64,000 bases of DNA, taken from NCBI GenBank assembly GCA_965212505.1, contig OZ243123.1:806001-870000 (forward strand). The letters run 5' to 3'. The position numbers and the translations under genes were made by a program. Positions 49,597 to 58,520 of the stretch are shown here, piece after piece (within the stretch, counting starts at the first letter, position 1; the number at the start of each line of letters is the position of its first letter). The notes below the pieces were generated by a model. That model worked only from the letters and a program-made list of their open reading frames with translations. It ran no database searches and was not told the DNA's origin. The DNA comes from JAHEKO01 sp965212505. Its GTDB lineage: Bacteria; Acidobacteriota; Thermoanaerobaculia; Multivoradales; JAHEKO01.

Positions 49597-51402
49597 CTAC
49601 TTCCGGCGGTTCGCCGCTAGGATCTTCTTTCGCAGCCGGATCGACTTGGGCGTCACCTCGACCAGCTCGTCCTCTCGGATGAACTCGAGCGACTGTTCTA
49701 GGTTCATCAGCCGCGGCGGCACCAGGCGAACCATCTCGTCGGCCGACGCCGCGCGCATGTTGGTGAGCTTCTTCTCCTTGGTGATGTTCACGTCGAGGTC
49801 GTCGGGTCGAGAGTTCTCACCCACGATCATCCCCTCGTAGACCTCGGCGCCTGGCTCCACGAAGAGTGTGCCGCGCGGCTGCAGGTGCTCGATCGCGTAG
49901 GCGGTGGCCTTGCCGGCGCGATCCGAGATCAGTGCGCCGGTGACCCGCTGGGTGATGTCGCCCTGCCACGGCTCCCAGCCGTCGAAGAGGTGGTTCAGGA
50001 TGCCGGTACCGCGCGTCTCGGTGAGGAACTCGGTACGGAAGCCGATCAGGCCGCGCGAGGGAATGCGGAAGATCATCCGCACCCGGCCGCTACCGTGGTT
50101 GATCATCTCCATCATGCGACCTCGGCGTGTGTTGACCTTCTGTGTCACGACCCCGACAAAGTCCTCGGGGCAGTCGATGACCAGCCGTTCCATCGGCTCG
50201 TGCAGCTGGCCGTCGATCTTGCGGGTCACCACCTCCGGTCGGCCGGCCGAGAGCTCGAAGCCTTCGCGGCGAATCTGCTCGATGAGAATCGCCAACTGGA
50301 GCTCGCCTCGACCCGAGACCTGGTAGGCGTCAGCCGAGCGCGACGGCTCGACCCGCAGCGAGACGTTGCTGAGCGCTTCCTTCTCGAGCCTCGTCTTGAG
50401 CTTGCGCGAGGTGACGTGGTCGCCTTCGCGGCCCGCGACCGGTGAGCTGTTGATGGAGAAGAGCATCGAGAGGGTCGGCTCTCCAACCTGCAACGGCGGC
50501 AGCGGTCTGGGATCCTCGGGGTCGCAGAGCGTTTCACCGATCGAGAAGCTGTCGAAGCCGGCCACTGCGACCAGGTCTCCGGGGCCGACCTTGTCGGCCT
50601 CGATGCGCCGTAGCCCCTTGAAGCTGTAGAGGTTCGTGACCTTGAACGACTCGGGCTCCCCGCCGGGCTTGAGGGCGACCACCTCTTGCGAGGCGAACAG
50701 ACTGCCGTTGATCACCCGGCCGACCGCTAGGCGGCCCACATAGTCGTCGTAGTCGAGGCTCGTGATCAAGACCTGGAGCGGCATCGCCGGGTCGAACGTC
50801 GGTGGCGGCACGGAGCGCACGATCTCCTCGAGGAGCGGCTCGAGTGTCAGATCGTCTCCGTCGGGTTCGGTACGGCATGTGCCGGCCTTGGCGTTCGCGT
50901 AGAAGACCGGAAACTCCAGTAGTGCCTCATCGGCGTCCAGATCGATGAACAGGTCGTAGATCTCGTCGAGCACCTCGGCGGCTCGCGCGTCGGCGCGGTC
51001 GATCTTGTTGATCACCACGATCGGTGGCAGCTTCGCCTCGAGCACCTTGCCGAGCACGAAGCGGGTCTGCGGCAGCGGTCCTTCGCTCGCGTCGACCAGC
51101 AAGAGCACTCCGTCGACGAGCTTGAGCGTCCGCTCGACCTCGCCGCCGAAGTCGGCGTGGCCTGGCGTGTCGACAATGTTGATGCGAGTCTCGCGATAGT
51201 CGATGGCCGTGTTCTTGGCCATGATCGTGATGCCCTTCTCGCGCTCGAGGTCGATCGAGTCGAGTACCCGCTCGGCGACGCTCTCGTGATCGCGAAAGAT
51301 GCCGCTCTGCCAGAGCATGGCGTCGACCAGGGTCGTCTTGCCGTGATCGACGTGGGCGACGATCGCGACGTTTCGGAGATCTTGGCGTTGTTCAGTCGTC
51401 AT
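49597..51402 (-). CDS. typA: Ribosome-associated GTPase TypA/BipA
   Basis: The 601-residue translational GTPase has G1 AHVDHGKTTL, G2 EREKGITI, G3 DTPGHADFGGE and G4 NKIDRADAR, EF-G-like domains and the TypA-specific C-terminal domain (SDRAGKATAYAIEHLQPRG; GAEVYEGMIVGEN). It acts on the ribosome in 50S assembly and stress responses. It is a single gene with a clear ATG and no missing part. Confidence 0.97.
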   Translation of the reverse strand: MTTEQRQDLRNVAIVAHVDHGKTTLVDAMLWQSGIFRDHESVAERVLDSIDLEREKGITIMAKNTAIDYRETRINIVDTPGHADFGGEVERTLKLVDGVLLLVDASEGPLPQTRFVLGKVLEAKLPPIVVINKIDRADARAAEVLDEIYDLFIDLDADEALLEFPVFYANAKAGTCRTEPDGDDLTLEPLLEEIVRSVPPPTFDPAMPLQVLITSLDYDDYVGRLAVGRVINGSLFASQEVVALKPGGEPESFKVTNLYSFKGLRRIEADKVGPGDLVAVAGFDSFSIGETLCDPEDPRPLPPLQVGEPTLSMLFSINSSPVAGREGDHVTSRKLKTRLEKEALSNVSLRVEPSRSADAYQVSGRGELQLAILIEQIRREGFELSAGRPEVVTRKIDGQLHEPMERLVIDCPEDFVGVVTQKVNTRRGRMMEMINHGSGRVRMIFRIPSRGLIGFRTEFLTETRGTGILNHLFDGWEPWQGDITQRVTGALISDRAGKATAYAIEHLQPRGTLFVEPGAEVYEGMIVGENSRPDDLDVNITKEKKLTNMRAASADEMVRLVPPRLMNLEQSLEFIREDELVEVTPKSIRLRKKILAANRRK

Positions 51403-51468
51403 AGGTCGCTCCCGGAAGGGGTGTTTAGCACAGATCCGGGCTACTTTTGCCGCTTTGCGGCGACGGTT

Positions 51469-52560
51469 TCAGTTCGCCGGTCGAAGGGGGCGAGCGAGCC
51501 AGTCGTCCCAGACGCCGAGAGCGCGCCGAGCGTCGAGGTTCTCGTCGAAGAGCCCGGTGTCGCGCCAGGCTTTGAACAGCTCGAGCACGCCGGCCTCTTC
51601 CATGAAGTCCCAGACGCGGTCGTAGTCGACGATCACGAACCAGATCACGAACTCGGCCGCGAGCGCGTCGGCATCGGCGAGTAGGCTTTCGACGTAGCGC
51701 CTCTGCCACTTCGGCTTGCCTGGCACGGTCCAGCCGAGCGTTTCAAAGACGAGCGTTTCGGCGGCGTAGCCGGTCTCCGCCACCGCGATCGGCTTGTCGC
51801 CAGCAACCTCGGCGAGGCGTGTGAACCAGTCGTCGGGCACGCGCGAGGGATCGCCGTCGACGCCGTTTGCCAGGTAGGGGTAGGTGCTGACTGCCAACAG
51901 ATCGCTGTAGGGCAGGAGCCGCTCCATCACCGCGCGCCGTTTGTCGAAGTCGTCCGGCTGCCCGAGGGTGAAGGTCAGAAAGATGGGCAGCTCCGGGTGC
52001 TTGCGCTTGAGCTTTCGGTAGAGGCGCTTGGCGAACTTCACGAATTGGTCGAAAGCCCCGGCGTCGTTCTGGGCCAGGATGTCGACTTCGATGCCGTAGG
52101 CCATGTAGTCGGGGTCGAAGCGCTCGATCATCTCCAGGCAGTAGCGGAGATAGGCCTTGCGGAGCGCCTTGCTGCCGAAGTCGCGGCGGTCCCAGGGGGC
52201 AGGTGGTTCGACCGGGCCTTCGTTGCTCCAGTACGACGCGACGCCGTCACGCAGCGTCGAGATTGGTGTCAGAGCGAGATAGACCGGTAGGGCCGCGGGG
52301 GTGAGTGTCTGGCGGCGGGCGATCTCCTGTTCAACCAAGGCCGGATAGGTCGTTCGGGCCGCCGCCTCGGGCCACGGCACACCCGTGTCGAAGTGGTGGG
52401 CGATGATGTCGGCGTGTTCCCCGAGTCGGCGGTAGGTTTCGGCCTGTGCCTCCTCGGTGACGTCGAACGGGAAGGGCGTGAAGCCCATGCGAAAGCTCCG
52501 CTCGGTCGCTTCGAGGGGCGCGGCGAACATCAACAGGAGCGCTACGATCGACCACCGCAT
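51469..52560 (-). CDS. Exported glycoside-hydrolase-like TIM-barrel protein
   Basis: The 363-residue protein has a signal peptide (MRWSIVALLLMFAAPLEA) and a TIM-barrel pattern. E158 (MAYGIEVDIL, strand 4) and E262 (IAVAETGY, strand 7) are placed like the acid/base and nucleophile of clan GH-A glycosidases, similar to GH53-type proteins. Aromatic residues in strands (STYPYL, FVIWFVIVDYD) could line a sugar site. It may cleave a beta-glycan outside the cytoplasm, but no specificity can be read. Confidence 0.65.
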   Translation of the reverse strand: MRWSIVALLLMFAAPLEATERSFRMGFTPFPFDVTEEAQAETYRRLGEHADIIAHHFDTGVPWPEAAARTTYPALVEQEIARRQTLTPAALPVYLALTPISTLRDGVASYWSNEGPVEPPAPWDRRDFGSKALRKAYLRYCLEMIERFDPDYMAYGIEVDILAQNDAGAFDQFVKFAKRLYRKLKRKHPELPIFLTFTLGQPDDFDKRRAVMERLLPYSDLLAVSTYPYLANGVDGDPSRVPDDWFTRLAEVAGDKPIAVAETGYAAETLVFETLGWTVPGKPKWQRRYVESLLADADALAAEFVIWFVIVDYDRVWDFMEEAGVLELFKAWRDTGLFDENLDARRALGVWDDWLARPLRPAN

Positions 52561-52610
52561 CTGCCGGATTCTACGGGCCGAGGGCTCGTCGCCGCTGTGG
52601 ACGGATCGAG

Positions 52611-52616
52611 TAGGCT
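52611..52616 (+). promoter_or_regulatory. -10 element of the DUF11 protein gene
   Basis: TAGGCT lies nine bases before the TTG start codon at 52626, supporting that unusual start. Confidence 0.4.
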
Positions 52617-52625
52617 CGACGCCTC

Positions 52626-54230
52626 TTGTTCGGTCGCTGGAAAAGCCGTCTGATCGGCCTCCTCTGTCTCGGCCTGTCGCTGGCGGTCCTCGCGGTCACC
52701 TGGGCGGCAGACGAGCCGACGCGCTCGGGCGAGCCGGCTCTGGAAGCCGACCTTTCCGTTCGGCTGACGCCGCTCGCAGAGTCCATCGCCGCCGGAGGCG
52801 TACAGCTCTACGAAGTGGCCATTTCGAATGCCGGCCCGGGCGACGCCACCGGCGTGGTGGTGCAGCTCGAACTGCCGGTCGGCAGCCTCCTGCTCGGCAC
52901 CGAGCCGACACTTGCCGGCTGCTCGGCGGTCTCCGATCTCCTGATGGAGTGTGAGTTCCGCGGTCTGGCAGCCGGAGACTCCAGCCGGGTGAGCGTCGGA
53001 GTATTGATTGATGCTCGGATCGACGGCGAGCTCTCCGCCGAGGCGGTCGCCGCCGGCGACCAGCCGGATTCCAACGCGGGGAACGACCAGGCGGTCGCAA
53101 AGATGCGAGTCTTCCCGCCACGTGCTCTGTTGGCGACGCAGCGAGCGGGCAGGAGCACGCTGGTTGCCGGGCTCCGAGAAGGGGGCCGGAGTGTGAGCCT
53201 CACGTTTGTCGACGCCCGCGGCGGAGACGATCGCGCTCGCCGGGTCGAGGCGGTCGGCTACCGGGCGACCTCGATGGTGGAGGTGCCCTCTTTCGGGGCG
53301 ACGGACGAGCCGGAGGTGGCGATCGCGGCGAGCGGCTTCGATGGGGGGTCGAGGGTCATCGTGTTGGACTCGGAAGACCAGACACTCCTTCGATCTCATG
53401 ACATCGCCGGCGACGAGCTGCCTCTCGACGTCTTGGCGGTACCGAGCTTCGGCCGCTCAGCGGCGGCGGAGCTCGCGGTCCTGCTCCACGACGTCGAGTC
53501 CGGCTACCGCGTCTTGCTGCTCGACGCCCTTTCGGGCCGAGTTGCCGCGGACCACAGGCCCGCTGAGCATGACCGAGAGCCCTCGGCGATCCCGGTCGAC
53601 ATGGTTTCGGTGCGGGACTTCGGCGGTTCACCGAGCCCGGAGTTGGCGATCGTCACCCGCAGCTCCGACTCTGGGGAAGTGCGGGTCCAGCTGCTCGACG
53701 CCGCCACGGGTGATCTCGTCGGCGACCACTCTCTAGGGCCAGGACTCTTCCCGCTCGGCATTGCGAGCGTCGGAGACCTGGGCCTCGCCGGTGGGACCAC
53801 GGCGCCCGACCTCGCCGTGTTGGCTCTCGAAGCGCCGAGCGGCGAGTTGGTGATCGCTCGCCTTGACTCCGCCAGCGGTCGTACCTTCGAATCGATCGAG
53901 CTCGAAGCCACCCGTCACCCTGCTGTGTTCGACGTGATCGAGAACGTCTCGTCCAGCGCGGCGATGGAGATCGTGGTTGCCGGTCGAGTCGATAGCGGTG
54001 CAGTGGTCGTGAGCCTCTTGGACGCGGGTACGGGGGAGCCGGTGCATCGCGTTTCGGTCGCCCCCGCGGAGGAGGGGGCGGTGGCGTTGAGTGTGGCGGT
54101 GCTTACCGATCTGGGAGGCGGTCCGGCGCCTGATCTGGCGATCCTGCACGAGGCCCTCGGAGCATCGACGCGGGTAACGGTGCTCGATGCCCGGGGAGAG
54201 ACGCCGTTGCACAGCTTCACGCTGCCGTAG
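52626..54230 (+). CDS. Exported DUF11 / repeat protein
   Basis: The 534-residue protein has a signal or anchor (LIGLLCLGLSLAVLAVTWA) and a DUF11 domain (about 40-165) with the typical ISNAGPGDATGVVVQLELP strand. About six repeats of 50-60 residues follow, with VLLLDALSGRV, VQLLDAATGDL, IARLDSASGR and VSLLDAGTGEP, which look like a beta-propeller. No enzyme motif is seen. The start is TTG with a TAGGCT -10 box nine bases upstream. It may be a surface or periplasmic structural protein. Confidence 0.7.
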   Translation: MFGRWKSRLIGLLCLGLSLAVLAVTWAADEPTRSGEPALEADLSVRLTPLAESIAAGGVQLYEVAISNAGPGDATGVVVQLELPVGSLLLGTEPTLAGCSAVSDLLMECEFRGLAAGDSSRVSVGVLIDARIDGELSAEAVAAGDQPDSNAGNDQAVAKMRVFPPRALLATQRAGRSTLVAGLREGGRSVSLTFVDARGGDDRARRVEAVGYRATSMVEVPSFGATDEPEVAIAASGFDGGSRVIVLDSEDQTLLRSHDIAGDELPLDVLAVPSFGRSAAAELAVLLHDVESGYRVLLLDALSGRVAADHRPAEHDREPSAIPVDMVSVRDFGGSPSPELAIVTRSSDSGEVRVQLLDAATGDLVGDHSLGPGLFPLGIASVGDLGLAGGTTAPDLAVLALEAPSGELVIARLDSASGRTFESIELEATRHPAVFDVIENVSSSAAMEIVVAGRVDSGAVVVSLLDAGTGEPVHRVSVAPAEEGAVALSVAVLTDLGGGPAPDLAILHEALGASTRVTVLDARGETPLHSFTLP

Positions 54231-54255
54231 AATGAAGTCAGGAGGCCCCGAAGAC

Positions 54256-55923
54256 ATGATCCGCAGCGCTCTCACGACCCTTTTCATGATGCTTCCCCTC
54301 GGTGTTGCACTCGCCCAGGAACCGGCCGATTTGGTTCTGCGCGGCGGTCGTTTCTATCCGGTCTCCAGCCCGGAGGCGATCGAGGGGAGCCTCGCGGTCC
54401 GCGATGGACGGATCGTCTATCTGGGCGGAGCCGAGGGTGTCGGTGCTCACGTTGGAGACGGAACCCGCATCGTCGAGCTCGAGGGCCGTACGGTGACACC
54501 GGGGCTCATCGACGCGCACTCTCATCTGTTGAGTCTGGGAGCCGCGCTCGAACGTGTCGATCTGGTGGGGACTTTGTCCTACGAAGAGGTCATCGAGCGA
54601 GTGCGTGAACGGGCCGCGGAGACGCCGGTGGGGAGTTGGGTTCAGGGGCGGGGCTGGGACCAGAACGACTGGCCCGAGACCGCTTTCCCGCATCACACCG
54701 CGCTGAGCGCAGCGGTTCCCGACCACCCGGTCTGGATGGCCCGCATCGATGGTCACGCGGCTCTGCTCAACGCAAAGGCGATGGAGATGTTGGGCGTCTC
54801 CGCCGCTAGCGTCGACCCGGTCGGTGGTCGCTTCGAGCGTGACGAGATTGGGGAGCCGACCGGCGTCTTGGTGGATACGGCGATGGCCGTCGGCCGCGGC
54901 ATTCCTAGCGCTTCGATTTCAGAACGCGAAGGGCAGATCGTCGCCGCCGCTCACCACTGCCTCGAGCGCGGTCTGACGACGGTGACCGAGCTGGGCATCG
55001 GCCAGGAGACGTTCCGCGCCTACCGCGGTCTCCGGCAGCGCGGCGAGCTGCCGATCCGCGCGGCGCTCTACCTGAGCGGGAACGATGCGGGCCTCCTCGC
55101 TCACTGGTTCGAGCGCGGCCCCGAGCTCGACAGCGAGGCGCGCCTCCAAGTGCGCGGCATCAAGCTCTACTCGGATGGCGCGCTGGGCAGCCGAGGGGCC
55201 GCCCTCGTCGAGCCGTACACCGACGATCCGGGCAACAACGGGCTCTTGATCACCGGAGGGCGGGAGATGCGCGACATCTGCACGCGCGCTCTCGAGACCG
55301 GCTATCAGGTGGCGACGCACGCGATCGGCGATCGCGGCAATTTGGTGACGCTCGACGCCTTCGAGGCCTGCTTCGGCGAGCCCCGTTCCGACGCCCGCTT
55401 CCGCATCGAGCACGCCCAGGTCATGCGCCTGGCGGACATCGAACGGATGGCTCGCCTCGGCATTATCGCCTCCATGCAGCCGACCCACGCCACCTCCGAC
55501 ATGCCGTGGGCCGAGGATCGGGTCGGACCCGATCGCATTTTGGGTGGCTACGCCTGGCGCAAGGTGCTCGACGCCGGCGGACGACTGGCTCTCGGGAGCG
55601 ACTTTCCGGTGGAGCGCGCAGACCCCCGGTTGGGGCTCTACAGTGCGGTGTCGCGAGCCGACCTGGACGGCGCGCCGGTCGGTGGGTGGTACCCGGAGGA
55701 GCTGCTCGATCGTCACGAGGCGCTCCGCGGCTTCACCCTCGATGCGGCCTACTCGCTCTTCCTCGAGGACGAGGTCGGGTCTCTCGAGGTCGGCAAACGT
55801 GCCGACCTGGTGATCTTCGCCGAAGACATCATGACGGTCGACATGGCACGGATCCCGCAGATTCCGGTCGACATGACACTGGTCGAAGGCGAGATCGTGT
55901 TCGAACGAGAGGACGCCCGATGA
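54256..55923 (+). CDS. Exported YtcJ-like amidohydrolase
   Basis: The 555-residue metal-dependent hydrolase has a signal peptide (to about residue 20, ALAQ) and the amidohydrolase_3 pattern. It carries GLIDAHSHL (metal-binding HxH), a GIKLYSDGALGSRGA loop, VATHAIGDRGN, RIEHAQVM and ALGSDFPVE. YtcJ-type enzymes hydrolyse N-acyl or formamide-like bonds. GGAGG lies upstream of ATG 54256, with TAGAAT at 54228-54233. Its stop overlaps the methyltransferase start (ATGA). Confidence 0.9.
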   Translation: MIRSALTTLFMMLPLGVALAQEPADLVLRGGRFYPVSSPEAIEGSLAVRDGRIVYLGGAEGVGAHVGDGTRIVELEGRTVTPGLIDAHSHLLSLGAALERVDLVGTLSYEEVIERVRERAAETPVGSWVQGRGWDQNDWPETAFPHHTALSAAVPDHPVWMARIDGHAALLNAKAMEMLGVSAASVDPVGGRFERDEIGEPTGVLVDTAMAVGRGIPSASISEREGQIVAAAHHCLERGLTTVTELGIGQETFRAYRGLRQRGELPIRAALYLSGNDAGLLAHWFERGPELDSEARLQVRGIKLYSDGALGSRGAALVEPYTDDPGNNGLLITGGREMRDICTRALETGYQVATHAIGDRGNLVTLDAFEACFGEPRSDARFRIEHAQVMRLADIERMARLGIIASMQPTHATSDMPWAEDRVGPDRILGGYAWRKVLDAGGRLALGSDFPVERADPRLGLYSAVSRADLDGAPVGGWYPEELLDRHEALRGFTLDAAYSLFLEDEVGSLEVGKRADLVIFAEDIMTVDMARIPQIPVDMTLVEGEIVFEREDAR

Positions 55924-56636
55924 TTTGTGCTCCGCGGACGGTCGGCGCAGCCGGCTGCCTGCTCGGGTGGATTGCCCTCTTGCCGAGTCCGATCGACGCG
56001 CAGCCCGACCCGTATGCGCAACAGCGCCTACGGATGGTCGAGCGCCAGATCGAGCGTCGCGGAGTGGAGCGGCCGAGCGTTATCGACGCCATGAAGACCG
56101 TGCCTCGGCACCTCTTCATGCCGGAGGGCCTGCGTGAGGAGGCCTACTCGGACGGCCCGCAACCGATCGGCGAGGGGCAGACGATCTCCCAGCCCTACAT
56201 CGTCGCTCTGATGACCGAGCTTCTAGAGCTCAGCGGAAAAGAGAAGGTGCTCGAAATCGGGACCGGCTCGGGCTACCAGGCGGCGGTGCTTTCGCGACTC
56301 GCCAGTGAGGTCTACACGATCGAGATTCGCGGCAAGCTCGGCCGCAAGGCGCGCCGCACGCTCGAGAAGCTCGGCTACGAGAACATCCGGTATCGGATTG
56401 GGGACGGGTACGCCGGCTGGCCGGAGGAGGCGCCGTTTGACGCGATCATCGTCACCGCGGCACCGCCGGAGGTGCCGGAGGCGTTGGTCGAGCAGCTGAA
56501 GGTAGGCGCCAAGATGGTGGTTCCGGTGGGCAAGTACTTCCAGGACCTCCAGGTCATCACACGAACCGAGGAGAGCTTCAAGACGGAGTTCGCGGGTGGG
56601 GTGCGGTTTGTGCCGATGGTCAAGGACAAGGACTAG
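55920..56636 (+). CDS. Exported protein-L-isoaspartate O-methyltransferase
   Basis: The 238-residue protein has PIMT family signatures (RHLFMPEGLREEAYSD, IGEGQTISQPYIVALM and the SAM motif LEIGTGSGYQAAVL), preceded by a signal-peptide-like segment (GCLLGWIALLPSPIDAQ). The family repairs isoaspartate in aged proteins. An exported form is unusual because SAM is cytoplasmic, so the signal may be a retained anchor. The gene overlaps both neighbours by one to four bases. Confidence 0.9.
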   Translation: MICAPRTVGAAGCLLGWIALLPSPIDAQPDPYAQQRLRMVERQIERRGVERPSVIDAMKTVPRHLFMPEGLREEAYSDGPQPIGEGQTISQPYIVALMTELLELSGKEKVLEIGTGSGYQAAVLSRLASEVYTIEIRGKLGRKARRTLEKLGYENIRYRIGDGYAGWPEEAPFDAIIVTAAPPEVPEALVEQLKVGAKMVVPVGKYFQDLQVITRTEESFKTEFAGGVRFVPMVKDKD

Positions 56637-58468
56637 TGTCCGGCCCACAGGGCGACTGTAGCCGGCGACTGGAGCTCCACGAGTCGCGGCTGGAACGACT
56701 AGACCGCCTCGATCTTCGGTTGGCCAACGGTCGGCTCGCGGCGATCGTACTTCTTGGAGTTCTCCTCTGGCTGGTGTTGATTTCGCAGACACTGAGTTGG
56801 GCTTGGTTGGTCCCGGCGGTGGGTGCGCTCGGCGCGATCGTGGTCACGCACGGTCGGGTGATTCGCGAGCGAGGTCGGCGTCGTCTCGCAAGGCGGTTCT
56901 ATCGGCGTGCCCTGGCACGGCTCGATGGAGACTGGAGCGATCCGGTCGACGACGGGAGTCGCTTCCTGCCAGACGACCACGCCTATGCGCGCGACCTCGA
57001 CCTGTTCGGCCCGGGTTCGCTCTACGCCATGCTGTGTACGGCGAACAGTCTGCCGGGTCGGAAGACGCTCGCCGATTGGCTCCTGCGACCCGCAGCTGTC
57101 GACGTCTTGGTCGACCGGCAAGAGGCGGTAGAAGAGCTCGCCGGCGCACTCGATTTCCAGGAGGAGCTCGCGGTGTGTGCCGCAGATCTCTCTCCGCAGC
57201 TCACAGTCTCCGAGTTGAGTGCATGGGGTAGGGCACCGCGAAGTCTCGAAGGGCTGGCCTGGCCTGCATTGGCCCTGTTGGTTGGCTTGGTCAATACAGG
57301 TGCGGTCTTCTCCTTCTTCTTTGGCTCGTTGGACGGCAAAGTGCTGCTGGCTGTGCTCGGCGTGGGCGCGGCGCTCGCCCAGGTGGTCCGTCCCAGGGTG
57401 CAGCGAGTCCTCGGGCGCCTCGCCGCGCTGCCGGCGGCAGAACTGCGTTTTCTGTCTTTGGCGCTTGCCCGACTCGAGTTGGAGAGGTTCCAGAGCGGAC
57501 GGCTCCGCGAGCTCCAGAAATACTCTGGCGACGACGCGTGGGACGCGGAGCGTGCCCGTCCTCCCAGCGAGGCGTTGGCCCAGCTGGCGGCTCTCGTGGA
57601 GTGGAACGACTCTCGGAGGAACGACTTCTTTGCGCCCTTGTCGCTGCTCCTGCACTTCGGCACTCAGGTGGCTTTTGCTGTCGAGCGCTGGCGAGGTCAG
57701 CATGGTGCGGAAGTTGGCGCTTGGCTCGAAGCCGTGGGCGAGGTGGAAGCGCTGAGCGCCCTGGCGACCTTCCGCTACGAGAACCCGAGCTTCGTCTTCC
57801 CTGACCTCTTCGAGGGTCCGCCCCGATTCGAAGGCTCGTCGCTCGTCCATCCGCTGTTGGCGAGGGAGACGCGGGTCGCGAACGACGTTCGTCTGGGCTC
57901 TCGTGACGACCAGGAAGACGTTCCACCGCAGCTCCTTCTGGTCAGTGGCTCCAACATGTCGGGAAAGAGCACGCTCCTGCGGACCGTCGGTGTGTCTGCG
58001 GTACTCGCCTTCACGGGAGCCCCGGTGCCGGCGAGACGGCTTCGCCTTTCACCCCTGGCGATCGGAGCGAGTCTGCAGGTTCACGACTCGCTTCTAGAGG
58101 GCGTGTCGCGCTTCTACGCTGAGCTGCGCCAGCTCAGCCGGGTACGGGAACTCGCCGCCGAGGGGCCGACGCTCTTCCTGCTCGACGAGATTCTCGGCGG
58201 TACCAACTCCCACGATCGCCGCGTCGGAGCGAGTGGCGTCATCCGATGGCTGCTCGAGACGGGAGCTGTCGGCTTGGTGACCACTCACGACCTCGCCCTG
58301 TCGGCGATTGCTGACGAAGTTGGCGAACGAGCGGTGAACGTGCACTTCGAAGACCACCTCGAGGACGGACGTATGGCCTTCGACTATGTCCTTCAGCCGG
58401 GCGTCCTCGAGCAGGGCAATGCCCTTGGACTGATGAAGTCGCTCGGTCTGCCCGTCGAGTCGGCGTGA
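56636..58468 (+). CDS. MutS-like ATPase with membrane segments
   Basis: The 610-residue protein has two N-terminal membrane helices (about 33-51 and 54-72), another hydrophobic pair (about 203-226 and 233-250), a MutS lever-like helical region and a C-terminal MutS ABC ATPase (Walker A SGSNMSGKSTLL near 436-446, Walker B LFLLDEILGGTNSHDR near 510-525). Mismatch-binding domain I is absent, so it is not a repair MutS. This membrane MutS family occurs in many bacteria without known role. The GTG start shares one base with the PIMT stop. Confidence 0.87.
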   Translation: MSGPQGDCSRRLELHESRLERLDRLDLRLANGRLAAIVLLGVLLWLVLISQTLSWAWLVPAVGALGAIVVTHGRVIRERGRRRLARRFYRRALARLDGDWSDPVDDGSRFLPDDHAYARDLDLFGPGSLYAMLCTANSLPGRKTLADWLLRPAAVDVLVDRQEAVEELAGALDFQEELAVCAADLSPQLTVSELSAWGRAPRSLEGLAWPALALLVGLVNTGAVFSFFFGSLDGKVLLAVLGVGAALAQVVRPRVQRVLGRLAALPAAELRFLSLALARLELERFQSGRLRELQKYSGDDAWDAERARPPSEALAQLAALVEWNDSRRNDFFAPLSLLLHFGTQVAFAVERWRGQHGAEVGAWLEAVGEVEALSALATFRYENPSFVFPDLFEGPPRFEGSSLVHPLLARETRVANDVRLGSRDDQEDVPPQLLLVSGSNMSGKSTLLRTVGVSAVLAFTGAPVPARRLRLSPLAIGASLQVHDSLLEGVSRFYAELRQLSRVRELAAEGPTLFLLDEILGGTNSHDRRVGASGVIRWLLETGAVGLVTTHDLALSAIADEVGERAVNVHFEDHLEDGRMAFDYVLQPGVLEQGNALGLMKSLGLPVESA

Positions 58469-58520
58469 GCCGGTTCGATCTCTCGAAACCCTCGCCGCGG
58501 GGAGAGGCGGCGCCAGCTCG

